Positions 25,256-34,833 of a stretch of 43,406 nt of DNA are shown piece after piece. The stretch is from Sphingobium phenoxybenzoativorans. Its GTDB lineage: Bacteria > Pseudomonadota > Alphaproteobacteria > Sphingomonadales > Sphingomonadaceae. The translations under genes and the position numbers were made by a program. A model generated the notes under the pieces. It was given only the letters and a program-made list of their open reading frames with translations, searched no databases and was not told the origin of the DNA. The DNA lies in contig NZ_MINO01000031.1 of the NCBI RefSeq assembly GCF_001757355.1, forward strand, positions 1-43,406, in the 5' to 3' direction. The number at the start of each line of letters is the position of its first letter. Positions within the stretch are counted from its first letter, which is position 1.

Positions 25256-25978
25256 ATGCACCGGTGGGCGGCGGCGATCCTGTGCGGCATAGTATCGGCT
25301 GGGGCGTCCGCCGCCCAGGCCCAATCCTTTGACGGGCCATCCTTTTACCTGGAGGCGGCAAGCGACGAGCGGCGGCGGGGATTGAGCTGGAGCGAAGGCG
25401 ATCCGATTGTCCGGGGCGGCCTGTCACTGCCGGTAACCCACGACCTGACGCTGGATACGAACATATCGACCCTGTCCGATGGCAAACGCCATGGCGACGC
25501 TGCAGTGGTCATCGATCTCAGAGCCGCCTATGCGCGGCAGATCGGCGCATGGCGTCTGGCGGCGGAGGGAAGTTATCATGCCTTTCCCGGCGCATCGGGT
25601 CAGGGCTATGGCGAATTGGGCTTAACGGGCGGCATCTTGCTTGGCCCCGCCAGTCTTGATCTTCTCGCCCAATACGCACCCAGGCAGGCAGCGATTGGGG
25701 GAGATAATCTCTATCTTGGCGCGAAGCTTGGCGTCGGCATTCCCGGAACGCCACTTACCCTATCCGGCCATGCCGGCCATTCGTCCGGTGATACCCGGAA
25801 CGCCATCCGCGCGGCCCGCTTACGGCCGAACGGAAGCTATTGGGATCATGGCGTTGCGCTCAATTACCATAAGGGCCTCTGGACCGCAGGCCTGGGTTAC
25901 GCGAATAGCAGCATCGACAGAGCGGCTGACCGGCATGCGGGCGCAACCGTCATCGGGCGGTTCGGCATCGCTTTTTAA
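25256..25978 (+). CDS. TorF-family putative porin (outer-membrane beta-barrel)
   Basis: 240 residues: signal peptide MHRWAAAILCGIVSAGASAAQAQS (cleavage probably after AQA), then FYLEAASDERRRGLSWSEGDPIVRGGLSLPV, which matches the Gcw_chp/TorF opening 'S-D-x-R-x-R-G-x-S-x-S-x-G-x-P', and alternating amphipathic strands (LAAEGSYHAFPGASGQ, GLGYANSSI). It ends in Phe (RFGIAF), the usual signal for the BAM outer-membrane insertion machinery. Substrate unknown. It starts two bases after the upstream exported-protein gene. Confidence 0.82.
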   Translation: MHRWAAAILCGIVSAGASAAQAQSFDGPSFYLEAASDERRRGLSWSEGDPIVRGGLSLPVTHDLTLDTNISTLSDGKRHGDAAVVIDLRAAYARQIGAWRLAAEGSYHAFPGASGQGYGELGLTGGILLGPASLDLLAQYAPRQAAIGGDNLYLGAKLGVGIPGTPLTLSGHAGHSSGDTRNAIRAARLRPNGSYWDHGVALNYHKGLWTAGLGYANSSIDRAADRHAGATVIGRFGIAF

Positions 25979-26005
25979 GGCTCGCCGGACCAGCGCGTCT
26001 GCGGA

Positions 26006-27739
26006 TCAGAATACCGCCTTTGCTTCACCGCCCATCATCTGCTCGCGCACAAGCGGAATGGGCGGGCCGCCATAGCTCAGGAAGCCATCGTGGAAGGCTT
26101 TCCAGGCCGTGCGGCCGCCCTTGTCCTTGGTCCAGTCCTCGCGGAGCTTGCGGATCAACAGCTTGGCCATCGTATAGTTGAGATAAGCCGGGTCATAGGT
26201 ACCCCGCGCAGCCTGCTGCCGCGCATTGCCTTCATCCTGATAGCATTGCTCGACAAACATCTTGCGGGACTGTTCCTGGGTCATGCCCCGCGCATGCATG
26301 CCGATGGCCGACAGATAGCGGCAGTCGCGCAGCAACGCATTGGAAAGCTGGCCTATATGCGTTTCGGGATCGCCATTGCCCAGACCGGCGTCCCACATCA
26401 TCTCCTCCGAATAATGCGCCCAGCCTTCTGCAAAAGCGTAGCCCACGAAAATCTTACCGAAGGTGAATTTCGACCGGTTGCTGTGCAGGAAATTCAGGAA
26501 ATGACCCGGCCAAACCTCATGGACAGAGGTAAACAAGAGGTCCTTCTCACCCGGCACATATCCGTCCTGCACCGCCTTGCTCCACGCCGGATCGGGCGGT
26601 GAGATATAGTAGACGGAAGGCAGCCCCTTCTCATAGGGTCCGGGTATATCGATATAGGCGCTGTTCTGCCGGTTATAGGGCGGCGATTCCTCGACTTGCG
26701 CTTCTTCCGTGCCGGGGATCGATACGATGTCCTTCTCGGCGATGAAAGCCTTCAGGCCGGGCAGTTGCTTGCGCGCTGCAGCGACCACGCCTCCTTCCGG
26801 CTTGCGCGCATTCATCTTCGCCATACAAGCGCGAATATCCGCACCCGGCGCGAATGTGGCGCATGCGGCTTTCAGGGCATCCTGATTCCGCTTCAGATCG
26901 GCCTGTCCCACCTTCTCCAATTCATCGAGCGGCGTATCGACCATCTCCGTCGCGTTCAGCATGCGGGAAAAGCGATCAGCCCCAAGCGCAAAATCCTGAG
27001 TTTGCGTTTTCCTGCCGCTCTCCAGCCAAATGGCCAGTTCGCGCATGGACTTCGACGCGGCGCCAGCAGCCTCGTCAAATTCCTTCTGCAGCGCCTCATC
27101 CTTCACAGAAGCAAAGGCGGCCTTTGCGTCGCCGGTATAATAGTCCGCCAGCCCCTTGAACCCTGCCGTGCCGAAATCGATGAAACTGGCGGGCATCGGC
27201 ATTTTCAGGTTCGCCCGGATGTTGACCGCCGCGCCCGGCACCGTCTTGGCGAAGGCGATGAAAGCCTTCATCCGCGTCGCCGGATCGGCATAGGGCCTGG
27301 CGATGTAGACGTTCGGATCAAGCCCGCTCTCGATATAGAAGGACGGGTTGCGGTGCGGCTTGTCGGCATCCTCCAGCCAGAACAGCCTGCCCTTGACCAC
27401 GGAGATCAGATATTCTCGTTCGAACGCCTGTTCCTTGGACAGCTTGCCAGTGTCGAACCCTTCCGCCTTATTTAGCGCGCCCTTCAGGAAATCTATCTGC
27501 GCTTTCAGACCCGCTTCGCTCCAGTCCGGCAGTTGTCCGTCAAAATCATGCCGCCCCTGATAGACCGCGAAATAAGGGTCATGCTTGAAATAGCCTTCGA
27601 TGAATTCCTTGCTGAAACCATCCCATTGGGGGTCGACGCCCGCACCATCCGTCACTGTCACCGCCTGGTTGGACGGTCCTTCCGAACAAGCCGTGAGAGG
27701 AACGGCAGCAAGAAGCAGACTCAACAGGACATGACGCAT
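26006..27739 (-). CDS. DUF885-family lipoprotein, putative zinc metallopeptidase
   Basis: 577 residues. The N terminus MRHVLLSLLLAAVPLTACSE is a lipoprotein signal with lipobox LTAC and acylated Cys18. The C-terminal half carries HEVWPGHFLNF (a H-E-x3-H zinc site, residues about 408-414) and GYAFAEGWAHYSEEMMW with the downstream metal ligand, the hallmark of DUF885 peptidase-like proteins. It probably acts in the periplasm; the natural substrate is not known. Sequence is complete for this family (about 570-620 residues). Convergent with the TorF-like gene. Confidence 0.9.
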   Translation of the reverse strand: MRHVLLSLLLAAVPLTACSEGPSNQAVTVTDGAGVDPQWDGFSKEFIEGYFKHDPYFAVYQGRHDFDGQLPDWSEAGLKAQIDFLKGALNKAEGFDTGKLSKEQAFEREYLISVVKGRLFWLEDADKPHRNPSFYIESGLDPNVYIARPYADPATRMKAFIAFAKTVPGAAVNIRANLKMPMPASFIDFGTAGFKGLADYYTGDAKAAFASVKDEALQKEFDEAAGAASKSMRELAIWLESGRKTQTQDFALGADRFSRMLNATEMVDTPLDELEKVGQADLKRNQDALKAACATFAPGADIRACMAKMNARKPEGGVVAAARKQLPGLKAFIAEKDIVSIPGTEEAQVEESPPYNRQNSAYIDIPGPYEKGLPSVYYISPPDPAWSKAVQDGYVPGEKDLLFTSVHEVWPGHFLNFLHSNRSKFTFGKIFVGYAFAEGWAHYSEEMMWDAGLGNGDPETHIGQLSNALLRDCRYLSAIGMHARGMTQEQSRKMFVEQCYQDEGNARQQAARGTYDPAYLNYTMAKLLIRKLREDWTKDKGGRTAWKAFHDGFLSYGGPPIPLVREQMMGGEAKAVF

Positions 27740-27941
27740 CGGTGCGGCTCTCCTTCAAAAGCGCGATATTCCCGTGATTCGGGTGTATTAACTAACCATG
27801 CCACAAATAGCCCCGCGCGAAACACCCCCACCCGGCAGATGGCGCAGCTTTCCGGCGCGCAAGAAATGCTGAGACGGATGCGGGCTTTGGCGGAAAAGCA
27901 CAGCTTGCGAGGGGGGTACGGGTAAGACTAAGGACGTGGCG

Positions 27942-29243
27942 ATGTCTTCCCCGCATACGCCCCATCCCCTGACCTTTCCCAATTTCCGCGCCTATATCGT
28001 AGCGCGGCTGGCGGCGGTTATTGCGCAGAACGGGATGATGATCGTCATCGCCTGGCAGGCATATAATATCGCCCGCCAGACGATGGGCACGCACGCCGCC
28101 GCCGCCCAATTGGGCCTGATCGGTCTGGCACAGTTTCTGCCGCTGTTCCTGCTGACGCCAGTGACCGGGTGGGCGGCCGACCATTTCGACCGCCGGATGA
28201 TCGTGCGCAGCACGCTTTGCCTCATGATAACCGGCGTAAGCCTGCTCGCATTCGCGACCTATGAAGGCTGGATCACGCTGCCCCTGATCTTCGCCATGGC
28301 GGTGCTGGTCGGCATCGTCCGCGCATTCAACGGCCCGGCGTTCAGCGCCCTCGCGCCAAACCTGATCCCCAAGGAAGTGCTGCCCAACGCCATCGCGATC
28401 TCCAGCGTCGCATGGCAGGGCGGCGCGATCGTCGGTCCCGCCATTGGCGGGTATATGTACGCGATTGAGCCTTGGGCGGCGTATGCGTGTAGCGCATCGT
28501 TGCTCTGCCTCGCGCTTCTGGCCATGCTGCTTGTCGGCCGCGTGCCGCAATCGCCGCGCGACACCAGCCGCCGCCCGATAGCCCAGATGATCGATGGACT
28601 TGCTTATGTCCGCCAGAACCGGCTGGTGCTCGCAGCGATCACTCTCGATCTGTTTGCCGTGCTGCTGGCCGGGGCTACGGCTTTGCTGCCGGTCTATGCG
28701 CGCGACATTCTTCATGTCGGTTCGCGCGGGTTGGGCCATCTGGCCTCCGCACCGGCAATCGGCGCGGCGGTGACAGCGCTCTGGTTCTCCTTCCGGCCGC
28801 TGAAAAATGAGGTTGGCTTGAAGATGCTGGCCTCTGTCGTTGTCTTCGGCCTCGCCACGATCACCTTCGGCGCAACGGCGTTCATCGCGGCGCCCTACGC
28901 CATGCCCGTCGCCCTTGCCGCCATGGTGGCATGGGGGTCGGCGGACATGTTCTCCGTCTATGTTCGCACATCGCTGATCCAGCTTCATACGCCGGATCAG
29001 ATGCGCGGCCGGGTGGGCAGCCTTTCGCAACTGACCATTTCCGCATCCAACGAGCTGGGCGAAGCGGAATCGGGCTTTCTGGCCGCGCTGATCGGCCCGG
29101 TAGCCGCCGTCATTGCAGGCGGCGTGGGAGCCATTATCATTACACTTGTATGGGCGCGGCTTTTCCCGGAGCTTCGCCTTGCCCGAACCTTCGACCCACC
29201 CGACAAAAGGGAGGCGGACTACAGCCAGGAGAAAGTCACATGA
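27942..29243 (+). CDS. MFS transporter coupled to cysteine synthase
   Basis: 433 residues with about twelve membrane helices and the MFS signature [16 protein letters not shown] after helix 2. The 3' end overlaps the cysteine synthase start by ATGA. AAGGA with seven bases spacing precedes the ATG at 27942; a GTG two codons earlier is the alternative. Enterobactin-exporter-like (MFS_3) by its helix pattern, without the C-terminal domain of the 558-residue transporter at 16412. Because it is coupled to cysK it might move a cysteine precursor or product; that is inference. Confidence 0.9.
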   Translation: MSSPHTPHPLTFPNFRAYIVARLAAVIAQNGMMIVIAWQAYNIARQTMGTHAAAAQLGLIGLAQFLPLFLLTPVTGWAADHFDRRMIVRSTLCLMITGVSLLAFATYEGWITLPLIFAMAVLVGIVRAFNGPAFSALAPNLIPKEVLPNAIAISSVAWQGGAIVGPAIGGYMYAIEPWAAYACSASLLCLALLAMLLVGRVPQSPRDTSRRPIAQMIDGLAYVRQNRLVLAAITLDLFAVLLAGATALLPVYARDILHVGSRGLGHLASAPAIGAAVTALWFSFRPLKNEVGLKMLASVVVFGLATITFGATAFIAAPYAMPVALAAMVAWGSADMFSVYVRTSLIQLHTPDQMRGRVGSLSQLTISASNELGEAESGFLAALIGPVAAVIAGGVGAIIITLVWARLFPELRLARTFDPPDKREADYSQEKVT

Positions 29244-30157
29244 AGGCGTCCAACATATTGGAAACCATCGGCAAGACCCCGCATATCCGCATCAATCGCC
29301 TGTTCGGCGACGCGCAGGTATGGATCAAGTCGGAACGCACGAATCCCGGCGGTTCCATCAAGGACCGCATCGCTCTAGCCATGATCGAGGCGGCCGAAGC
29401 ATCCGGCGCGCTGAAACCCGGCGGCACGATCATTGAACCGACATCGGGCAACACCGGCATCGGTCTCGCCATGGTGGCGGCGGTCAAGGGTTACAAGCTG
29501 ATCCTCGTCATGCCCGAAAGCATGTCGCTCGAACGGCGGCGTCTCATGCTCGCCTATGGCGCATCCTTCGACCTGACGCCGAAGGAAAAGGGCATGAAGG
29601 GCGCGATCGAGCGCGCGCTGGAGCTGATTGCGCAGACGCCCGATAGCTGGATGCCGCAGCAGTTCGAAAATCCCGCGAATATCGATGTGCATGTGCGCAC
29701 GACGGCGCAGGAAATCCTGGCCGACTTCGCCGATGCGCCACTCGATGCGCTGATCACCGGTGTCGGCACCGGCGGTCATATCACCGGTACGGCGGAAGTG
29801 TTGAAGAAAGCCTGGCCGAACCTGAAGGTTTTCGCCGTCGAGCCAACCTTGTCCCCGGTCATCAGCGGCGGACAGCCCGGCCCGCACCCCATACAGGGGA
29901 TCGGCGCGGGCTTCATTCCCGCCAATCTGCATACCCAGCTTCTGGATGGCGTGATCCAGGTCGATCCGGCGGTCGCCAAGGATTATGCCCGGCGGTCCGC
30001 CAGCGAGGAAGGCATGCTCGTCGGCATTTCCTCCGGCGCCACGCTGGCGGCCATCGCCCAGAAGCTGCCGGAGCTTGGCGCGGACGCGCGGGTGCTTGGG
30101 TTCAATTACGACACGGGCGAGCGCTATCTGTCCGTGCCGGACTTCCTGCCCGAATAG
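29240..30157 (+). CDS. cysK: cysteine synthase (O-acetylserine sulfhydrylase)
   Basis: 305 residues of the PLP type II fold. Schiff-base Lys is in [12 protein letters not shown] (about 41), [12 protein letters not shown] binds the substrate carboxylate, [13 protein letters not shown] binds the PLP phosphate and [11 protein letters not shown] closes the site. It forms L-cysteine from O-acetylserine and sulfide. The family also contains cystathionine beta-synthase-like and CysM enzymes; motifs and length favour CysK. Second gene of a coupled pair with an MFS transporter. Confidence 0.92.
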   Translation: MKASNILETIGKTPHIRINRLFGDAQVWIKSERTNPGGSIKDRIALAMIEAAEASGALKPGGTIIEPTSGNTGIGLAMVAAVKGYKLILVMPESMSLERRRLMLAYGASFDLTPKEKGMKGAIERALELIAQTPDSWMPQQFENPANIDVHVRTTAQEILADFADAPLDALITGVGTGGHITGTAEVLKKAWPNLKVFAVEPTLSPVISGGQPGPHPIQGIGAGFIPANLHTQLLDGVIQVDPAVAKDYARRSASEEGMLVGISSGATLAAIAQKLPELGADARVLGFNYDTGERYLSVPDFLPE

Positions 30158-30199
30158 CTTGCCTTTACAGCCCATCCGTCGCATCGCGGCACGCAACCG

Positions 30200-31519
30200 A
30201 TGACGGAGGATGGGCTGAAAGTGGACGTGACCGAGACGGCGGGGCAGCCCGGCGTTGCCGCGCTCCTGCTGTGGCTGGCTATCCTGGCGGGCGTGCCGAT
30301 GGCGGTCGCATGGCATGACGGCCCGGCGGTGCGTGCGCCCGCAGCCCGCGCATATGCCTTCCGGCCGCGTACGCCGCCACCCGCCGTCGAGCCGATGGAG
30401 CTGGTCGCGCTGGACAGGGATCAGGCGCGGGCATTCAACGCCGCCATCCCCTTCTCCACCCTGCCCAATCCTGCTGCGCGTCCGTTCAGGTTCGCCGGAC
30501 TCGCCCCTGCACTTGCCCGCGCTACCGACTGTCTGGCGGCGGCGATGCTCTATGAGGCGGGCGACGATCCGGTCGGCGAACGGGCAGTCGGGCAGGTCGT
30601 GCTCAATCGCCTGCGCCATCCCGCCTTCCCGAAAACCGTCTGCGGCGTGGTGTTCCAGGGGTCTGAACGCACCACCGGCTGCCAGTTCACTTTCACCTGC
30701 GACGGCGCACTGGCGCGCATGCCATCCCCCGGCGGCTGGGATCGCGCCCGCGCTCTGGCGAAGAAGGCGCTTTCCGGCGCCGTCTATGGAAAGGTGGGAT
30801 ATTCCACCCACTATCATACCGACTGGGTGGTGCCCTATTGGAGCGGCACGCTCGACAAGGTGGCCGCCGTCGAAACCCATCTGTTCTTCCGCTGGATTGG
30901 ATGGTGGGGCACGCCACCAGCCTTCCGCCGTTCGGTAAGCGGGGACGAGCCGCTCATCGCCCTGCTCTCGCGAATCTCGCCCGCTCATGCCACCGATGGC
31001 GAAACGGCGCTGGGTATGCAGTCATCATCCGCGGCGGGAGCATTGGCGGCCGCGCCCCTGCGGTCCTTCGGTCCTGAACAAATCGGCAAGCCGTTCGGTG
31101 GAGCGCGCCTGATCGCCGTGGACCAGGCATCCGCCGGCTTTATCGTCCTGATGGATCGCAAGATGCCGCCGGACGATTTCCCGAAACTAGCCGACACCTT
31201 CTGCGGCGGGCGCGTCCAGTGCCGCATTCTGGCATGGATGGAACCGGCAAAGGCGGCCGACAAATTCCCTGTCGACCCCGCCCTCCTGCCATCAATGGCG
31301 TTCAGCTATATCCACGATGCCGGAACCGGACTTCAGCGCGCATTGTGGAATTGCGGAGACTTTCCACGCGCAGCGCCCGTCGAATGCATGCGGGACAGGG
31401 AGCCGGCTCCCGCCGCCGCGCCTGTCATAGTGCCGCCCGCGCCAGCGAAGGCTCCACCCAAAAAGGTGGAGCATGTCGTCATCAGGCCGCCAGAAACATC
31501 TCCGGCTCCAGCGCCATAA
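30200..31519 (+). CDS. SleB-like cell wall hydrolase (Hydrolase_2)
   Basis: 439 residues. One membrane helix (about 18-36, VAALLLWLAILAGVPMAVAW) anchors it, then a Pro-rich stretch (about 45-65). The hydrolase domain (about 110-235) has AAAMLYEAGDDPVGERAVGQVVLNRLRHP with the catalytic Glu of the lytic type, CGVVFQG, GCQFTFTCDG and YSTHYHTDWVVPYW. The C-terminal third is unusual for the family and ends in a Pro/Ala tail. Probably peptidoglycan lysis in the periplasm. The ATG at 30200 has no ribosome site; a GTG at 30221 with GGAGGA ten bases upstream is an alternative start. Its 3' end overlaps the acyl-CoA dehydrogenase gene by 38 bases. Confidence 0.85.
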   Translation: MTEDGLKVDVTETAGQPGVAALLLWLAILAGVPMAVAWHDGPAVRAPAARAYAFRPRTPPPAVEPMELVALDRDQARAFNAAIPFSTLPNPAARPFRFAGLAPALARATDCLAAAMLYEAGDDPVGERAVGQVVLNRLRHPAFPKTVCGVVFQGSERTTGCQFTFTCDGALARMPSPGGWDRARALAKKALSGAVYGKVGYSTHYHTDWVVPYWSGTLDKVAAVETHLFFRWIGWWGTPPAFRRSVSGDEPLIALLSRISPAHATDGETALGMQSSSAAGALAAAPLRSFGPEQIGKPFGGARLIAVDQASAGFIVLMDRKMPPDDFPKLADTFCGGRVQCRILAWMEPAKAADKFPVDPALLPSMAFSYIHDAGTGLQRALWNCGDFPRAAPVECMRDREPAPAAAPVIVPPAPAKAPPKKVEHVVIRPPETSPAPAP

Positions 31520-33284
31520 GCGCTTCGGCGCCGCCCTCTATCTTCCGCCGCAGCGCCCCTGCATCGGGCATGATCCGCTCGGCAAAGAAGCGCGCCGTGA
31601 CAAGCTTGGCTTCGAGGAATTTCGCGTCGCCCTCGCCTGCGTCCAGCAATGCAGCGGCGGCGGTCGCCATGCGCAGCCACATCAGGCCGGTCGCGACGAT
31701 GCCCATGATGTGCATATAGCTGTGCGCGCCAGCGCCCGCATTGTCGGGATTGGCCATGGCGTTCTGCATCAGCCACATGGTCGCGGCCTGCAATTGACCA
31801 TTGGCCTTTTCCAGCGCCTCGGCGATGCCCGCAGTCCTGGGGTTGGCCTTGCCCGCAGCCACTTCGGCGGCGATGATCTTGAACAGAGCCTGGATCGCGC
31901 GCCCGCCATTGGCTGGCAGCTTCCGGCCGATCAGGTCCATCGCCTGGATGCCGTTCGTGCCCTCATATATCTGGGCGATGCGGGCATCGCGGACATATTG
32001 CTCGACGCCATTCTCGACAATGTAGCCATGGCCGCCATAGACCTGCTGACAGGCCACCGTGACATCAAACCCCTTGTCGGTGGTGTAGCCCTTGATGACG
32101 GGCGTGAGCAGCGAAACCAGATCGTCTGCCGCTTGCCGCTCCTCCTCCGTCTGGGCCTTCTCGCTAAGGTCCACCTGCAGGGCGCCCCACAGGCACAGCG
32201 CGCGCAATCCTTCGGTCAGCGCCTTGGCTTCCATCAGCATCCGGCGGACGTCAGGATGGACGAAAAGCGTGTCGGCCTTTTCCTGCGGCTCCTTGGGACC
32301 GGTCAGCGCCCGGCCCTGACGCCGTTCATGCGCATATTGGGCCGCATTTTGATAAGCGATCTCGCCCTGCGCCAGCCCCTGCAGGCCGACGCCAAGCCGC
32401 GCGGCGTTCATCATGATGAACATTGCCGCCAGGCCCTTATTCTCCTCACCGACCAGCCAGCCGGTGGCGCCATCATAATTCATGACGCATGTCGCGTTCC
32501 CGTGCAGGCCCATCTTATGCTCCAGCGAGCCGCAGGACACCGCGTTACGCTCACCCAGCGATCCATCATCGCTCACCAGGATCTTGGGCACTACGAACAG
32601 CGATATGCCTTTGCTGCTCTCCGGCGCGCCCGGCGTCTTGGCCAGAACGAGGTGGATGATATTCTCGGTCAGATCCTGCTCCCCGGACGAGATGAATATC
32701 TTCGTGCCGGTGATGGAATAGCTGCCATCGGCGTTGGGGACCGCCTTTGTCTTGATAAGGCCCAGATCCGTACCGCAATGGGGTTCGGTCAGGTTCATAG
32801 TGCCGGTCCATTTGCCCAGCACCATGTTCGGTACATATTTGGCCTTCAGCTCGTCGCTGCCTTTCGCCAGCAAGGCGGAAATCGCGCCATTGGTCAGGCC
32901 GTTATACAGTTCGAACGACTGGTTGGCGGACAGCACAAACTCTCCGAATGCCGTGGAGATCACAGCAGGCAGCCCCTGCCCGCCATATTCCTCCGGTCCG
33001 TGGAGAGTCGTCCAGCCGCCCTCGACGAACTGGGCATAGGCTTCCTTGAAGCCCGGCGGCGTGGTCACAGAGCCGTCGGCATTACGTACGCAGCCAACCT
33101 CATCGCCAATCTGGTTCAGGGGGAACAGGACCTCAGCCGCAAACTTGCCGCCTTCCTCCAGCACCGCGTCCACCACATCGGAGGATAGGTTCGCAAATCC
33201 AGGCAGATTGGCATATCTGTCCAGGCCGACGATATGGTCGAGGACAAAGCGGACGTCCCGCACCGGGGCTTTGTAGCTGGGCAT
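31482..33284 (-). CDS. acyl-CoA dehydrogenase
   Basis: 600 residues, the long form with a C-terminal domain. N-terminal helical domain, then MNLTEPHCGTDLGLIKTKAV (FAD contact), ITGTKIFISSGEQDLTENIIHLVLAK, and the C-terminal RDARIAQIYEGTNGIQAMDLIGRK in which Glu is the catalytic base. It oxidises acyl-CoA to enoyl-CoA. The chain-length preference cannot be read off. GGAG lies seven bases before the ATG. It follows a MerR regulator by 47 bases on the same strand and is likely in one transcript with it. The stop codon region overlaps the convergent SleB-like gene. Confidence 0.93.
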   Translation of the reverse strand: MPSYKAPVRDVRFVLDHIVGLDRYANLPGFANLSSDVVDAVLEEGGKFAAEVLFPLNQIGDEVGCVRNADGSVTTPPGFKEAYAQFVEGGWTTLHGPEEYGGQGLPAVISTAFGEFVLSANQSFELYNGLTNGAISALLAKGSDELKAKYVPNMVLGKWTGTMNLTEPHCGTDLGLIKTKAVPNADGSYSITGTKIFISSGEQDLTENIIHLVLAKTPGAPESSKGISLFVVPKILVSDDGSLGERNAVSCGSLEHKMGLHGNATCVMNYDGATGWLVGEENKGLAAMFIMMNAARLGVGLQGLAQGEIAYQNAAQYAHERRQGRALTGPKEPQEKADTLFVHPDVRRMLMEAKALTEGLRALCLWGALQVDLSEKAQTEEERQAADDLVSLLTPVIKGYTTDKGFDVTVACQQVYGGHGYIVENGVEQYVRDARIAQIYEGTNGIQAMDLIGRKLPANGGRAIQALFKIIAAEVAAGKANPRTAGIAEALEKANGQLQAATMWLMQNAMANPDNAGAGAHSYMHIMGIVATGLMWLRMATAAAALLDAGEGDAKFLEAKLVTARFFAERIMPDAGALRRKIEGGAEALMALEPEMFLAA

Positions 33285-33331
33285 CTCTATTCTCCGATTA
33301 TGGTGATTTTTTAAACGGGCTTCCGGCGAGT

Positions 33332-33751
33332 CTAATGCCCACCGCTGCCTTCAACCATGGCGACGAAGGACGACAGCTCATGGATCGCCGCCTCGATATC
33401 TTCCTTCTGGCGCTCCAGAAGCGCGATCCTTGCCGTACATTTGTCGACAGTCACGCGGCGCTGCGCCTCCCGCCCGTCGTCAAGATCGTAGAGGTCGATC
33501 ATCTCGCGGATATCGGACAGGCTGAAGCCGACCCGCTTGCCCCGCAATATCCAGGCAAGGCGCGCCCGGTCTCTACGGGAATATATCCGGGACAGGCCCT
33601 GCCGCTCAGGCGCGATAAGCCCCTCATCCTCGTAGAAACGAAGCGCGCGGGCAGTGACGCCAAACTCTGCGGACAGATCCGAAATCGAATAGCTGTCCCG
33701 CTCATTAAGGTCGGGCATCTCGATGCCCGCGATCTGGACCATCTTGTTCAT
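33332..33751 (-). CDS. MerR-family regulator of the acyl-CoA dehydrogenase
   Basis: 139 residues. The HTH is YSISDLSAEFGVTARALRFYEDEGLIAPERQG followed by the wing SRIYSRRDRARLAWILRGKRVGFSLSDIREMIDLYD; a dimerisation helix with QRRVTVDKCTARIALLERQKEDIEAAIHELS follows. No metal-binding cysteine array at the C terminus, so it probably senses an organic ligand, for example an acyl-CoA, as in the LiuR-type MerR proteins that control amino acid and fatty acid degradation. A long palindrome lies in its promoter. The first ATG coincides with the predicted transcription start, suggesting a leaderless message; MPDLNE at 33718 is an alternative start. Confidence 0.9.
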   Translation of the reverse strand: MNKMVQIAGIEMPDLNERDSYSISDLSAEFGVTARALRFYEDEGLIAPERQGLSRIYSRRDRARLAWILRGKRVGFSLSDIREMIDLYDLDDGREAQRRVTVDKCTARIALLERQKEDIEAAIHELSSFVAMVEGSGGH

Positions 33752-33757
33752 GACAAT

Positions 33758-33786
33758 AAATTAGTTGACGTTTACGTTCACGTCAA
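33758..33786 (-). promoter_or_regulatory. merR promoter with operator in the spacer
   Basis: On the minus strand the -35 TTGACG (33786-33781) and -10 TAATTT (33763-33758) are 17 bases apart. A 22-base palindrome with arms TTGACGT and ACGTCAA (33765-33786) fills the -35 and the whole spacer. Tandem ACGT steps within it resemble the sites of LiuR-type MerR regulators. MerR proteins bind between -35 and -10. The -10 ends six bases before the ATG, so the message may start at the ATG. Confidence 0.65.
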
Positions 33787-33791
33787 GTGGT

Positions 33792-34340
33792 TCATCGCCC
33801 CTCGCACAGCGGTTCGCCATTGCTGTCCGGCAACGATCGCGCCGCGCTGGCGTCGGACAGCAGGCGAGGGAAGGCCACACCTTCCAGCGATCCGCGACCG
33901 CTGCACACTTCCACGCATTTCATGTCGACAACACCGGGCATCGCGATCCGGTCGCCATCATATTGGGCGACGATCAGGCATTGCGAACCGCCAGTGAAAC
34001 GCAGAATCAGCTTGTCGCCCACCTGCCGCGCGGTCCCCTCGCCACGGCAATATTGTTCAGTGCCAAAGATCGCCTCCAGCCCAAAACGGTATCGCCTCCC
34101 GTCTCCGGGCGTGATGCACAGTGAATCCCGCCCGGCTTCATGCCGCCGCTGATAAAGACCCGTTACAGCCGTTTTCCCGGCATCAGCGATAACGCCAGCC
34201 TCCAGCGCGGCTTGCTCCAAAGCCGACTGTTCGCCAGATTGCCGACCTGCCGAGGGTACGGAACCCCGTCCTTCCTGCAAAGGCGAGGGATCACGACAGG
34301 CGGCAAGCAGGAGAAGGAGCGCGAAACTAGATCGCCGCAT
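33792..34340 (-). CDS. conserved hypothetical lipoprotein
   Basis: 182 residues with a lipoprotein signal: [17 protein letters not shown], lipobox LAAC, acylated Cys15. A short acidic/Ser-rich linker precedes a domain with five more cysteines (LCITPG, YCRGEG, QCLIV, KCVEVC) that could form disulfides. No family recognised. It overlaps the end of hisI by 14 bases and is therefore probably co-transcribed with it. Function unknown. Confidence 0.7.
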   Translation of the reverse strand: MRRSSFALLLLLAACRDPSPLQEGRGSVPSAGRQSGEQSALEQAALEAGVIADAGKTAVTGLYQRRHEAGRDSLCITPGDGRRYRFGLEAIFGTEQYCRGEGTARQVGDKLILRFTGGSQCLIVAQYDGDRIAMPGVVDMKCVEVCSGRGSLEGVAFPRLLSDASAARSLPDSNGEPLCEGR

Positions 34341-34698
34341 CGACCCCTTCCAGGCCGTTGGGCGTCACCCGCCGGAAGAAGCAGCTCCGCTGTCCGGTAT
34401 GGCAGGCTGGGCCGGGCGCGTTCGCAATCACCCACACCGCGTCCTGGTCGCAATCGATGCGCACGTCCACGACCTGCAGCATGTTGCCGGAGGTCTCCCC
34501 CTTCTTCCAGAGCGCCTGCCGGCTGCGCGACCAGAAATGCGCAAAACCGCTCTCCACGGTCAGCGCCAGCGCCTGCGCGTTCATATGCGCAAGCATCAGG
34601 ACCTGGCCATTGGCCGCGTCAGTCACCACGGCGGCAATCAATCCGTCGCGGTCATATTTGGGGTTCAGGGTAAGGCCCGTGTCGCGCATGTCATTCAT
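34327..34698 (-). CDS. hisI: phosphoribosyl-AMP cyclohydrolase
   Basis: 123 residues, the normal size of the single-domain enzyme. [20 protein letters not shown] is the family core; Mg ligands lie in DCDQD (82-86) and zinc ligands are Cys83, Cys99 and Cys106 ([14 protein letters not shown]). It opens the adenine ring of phosphoribosyl-AMP in histidine synthesis. The ATG at 34698 is preferred because the longer frame has 25 residues with no homology. HisE is a separate gene elsewhere, and no other his gene is adjacent. Confidence 0.93.
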   Translation of the reverse strand: MNDMRDTGLTLNPKYDRDGLIAAVVTDAANGQVLMLAHMNAQALALTVESGFAHFWSRSRQALWKKGETSGNMLQVVDVRIDCDQDAVWVIANAPGPACHTGQRSCFFRRVTPNGLEGVDAAI

Positions 34699-34833
34699 TG
34701 CGCCGGTATAGAACGCCGCCCGGCCGATGCCAAAGCCCAAAAACCGGCAATCTCCCCCTATGGACTGGTGCAACCGGCAGATGACGCGTCGCTATTTACA
34801 GCCGATCAGGCCGCATCATCCTGGGAGCGAGTC

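Noticed and set aside
27839..27925. 28-codon ORF (MAQLSGAQEMLRRMRALAEK...) just before the MFS-cysK pair
   Set aside because: It could be a leader peptide, but the ribosome site is weak, there is no cysteine run or terminator that would signal attenuation, so I do not list it as a gene.
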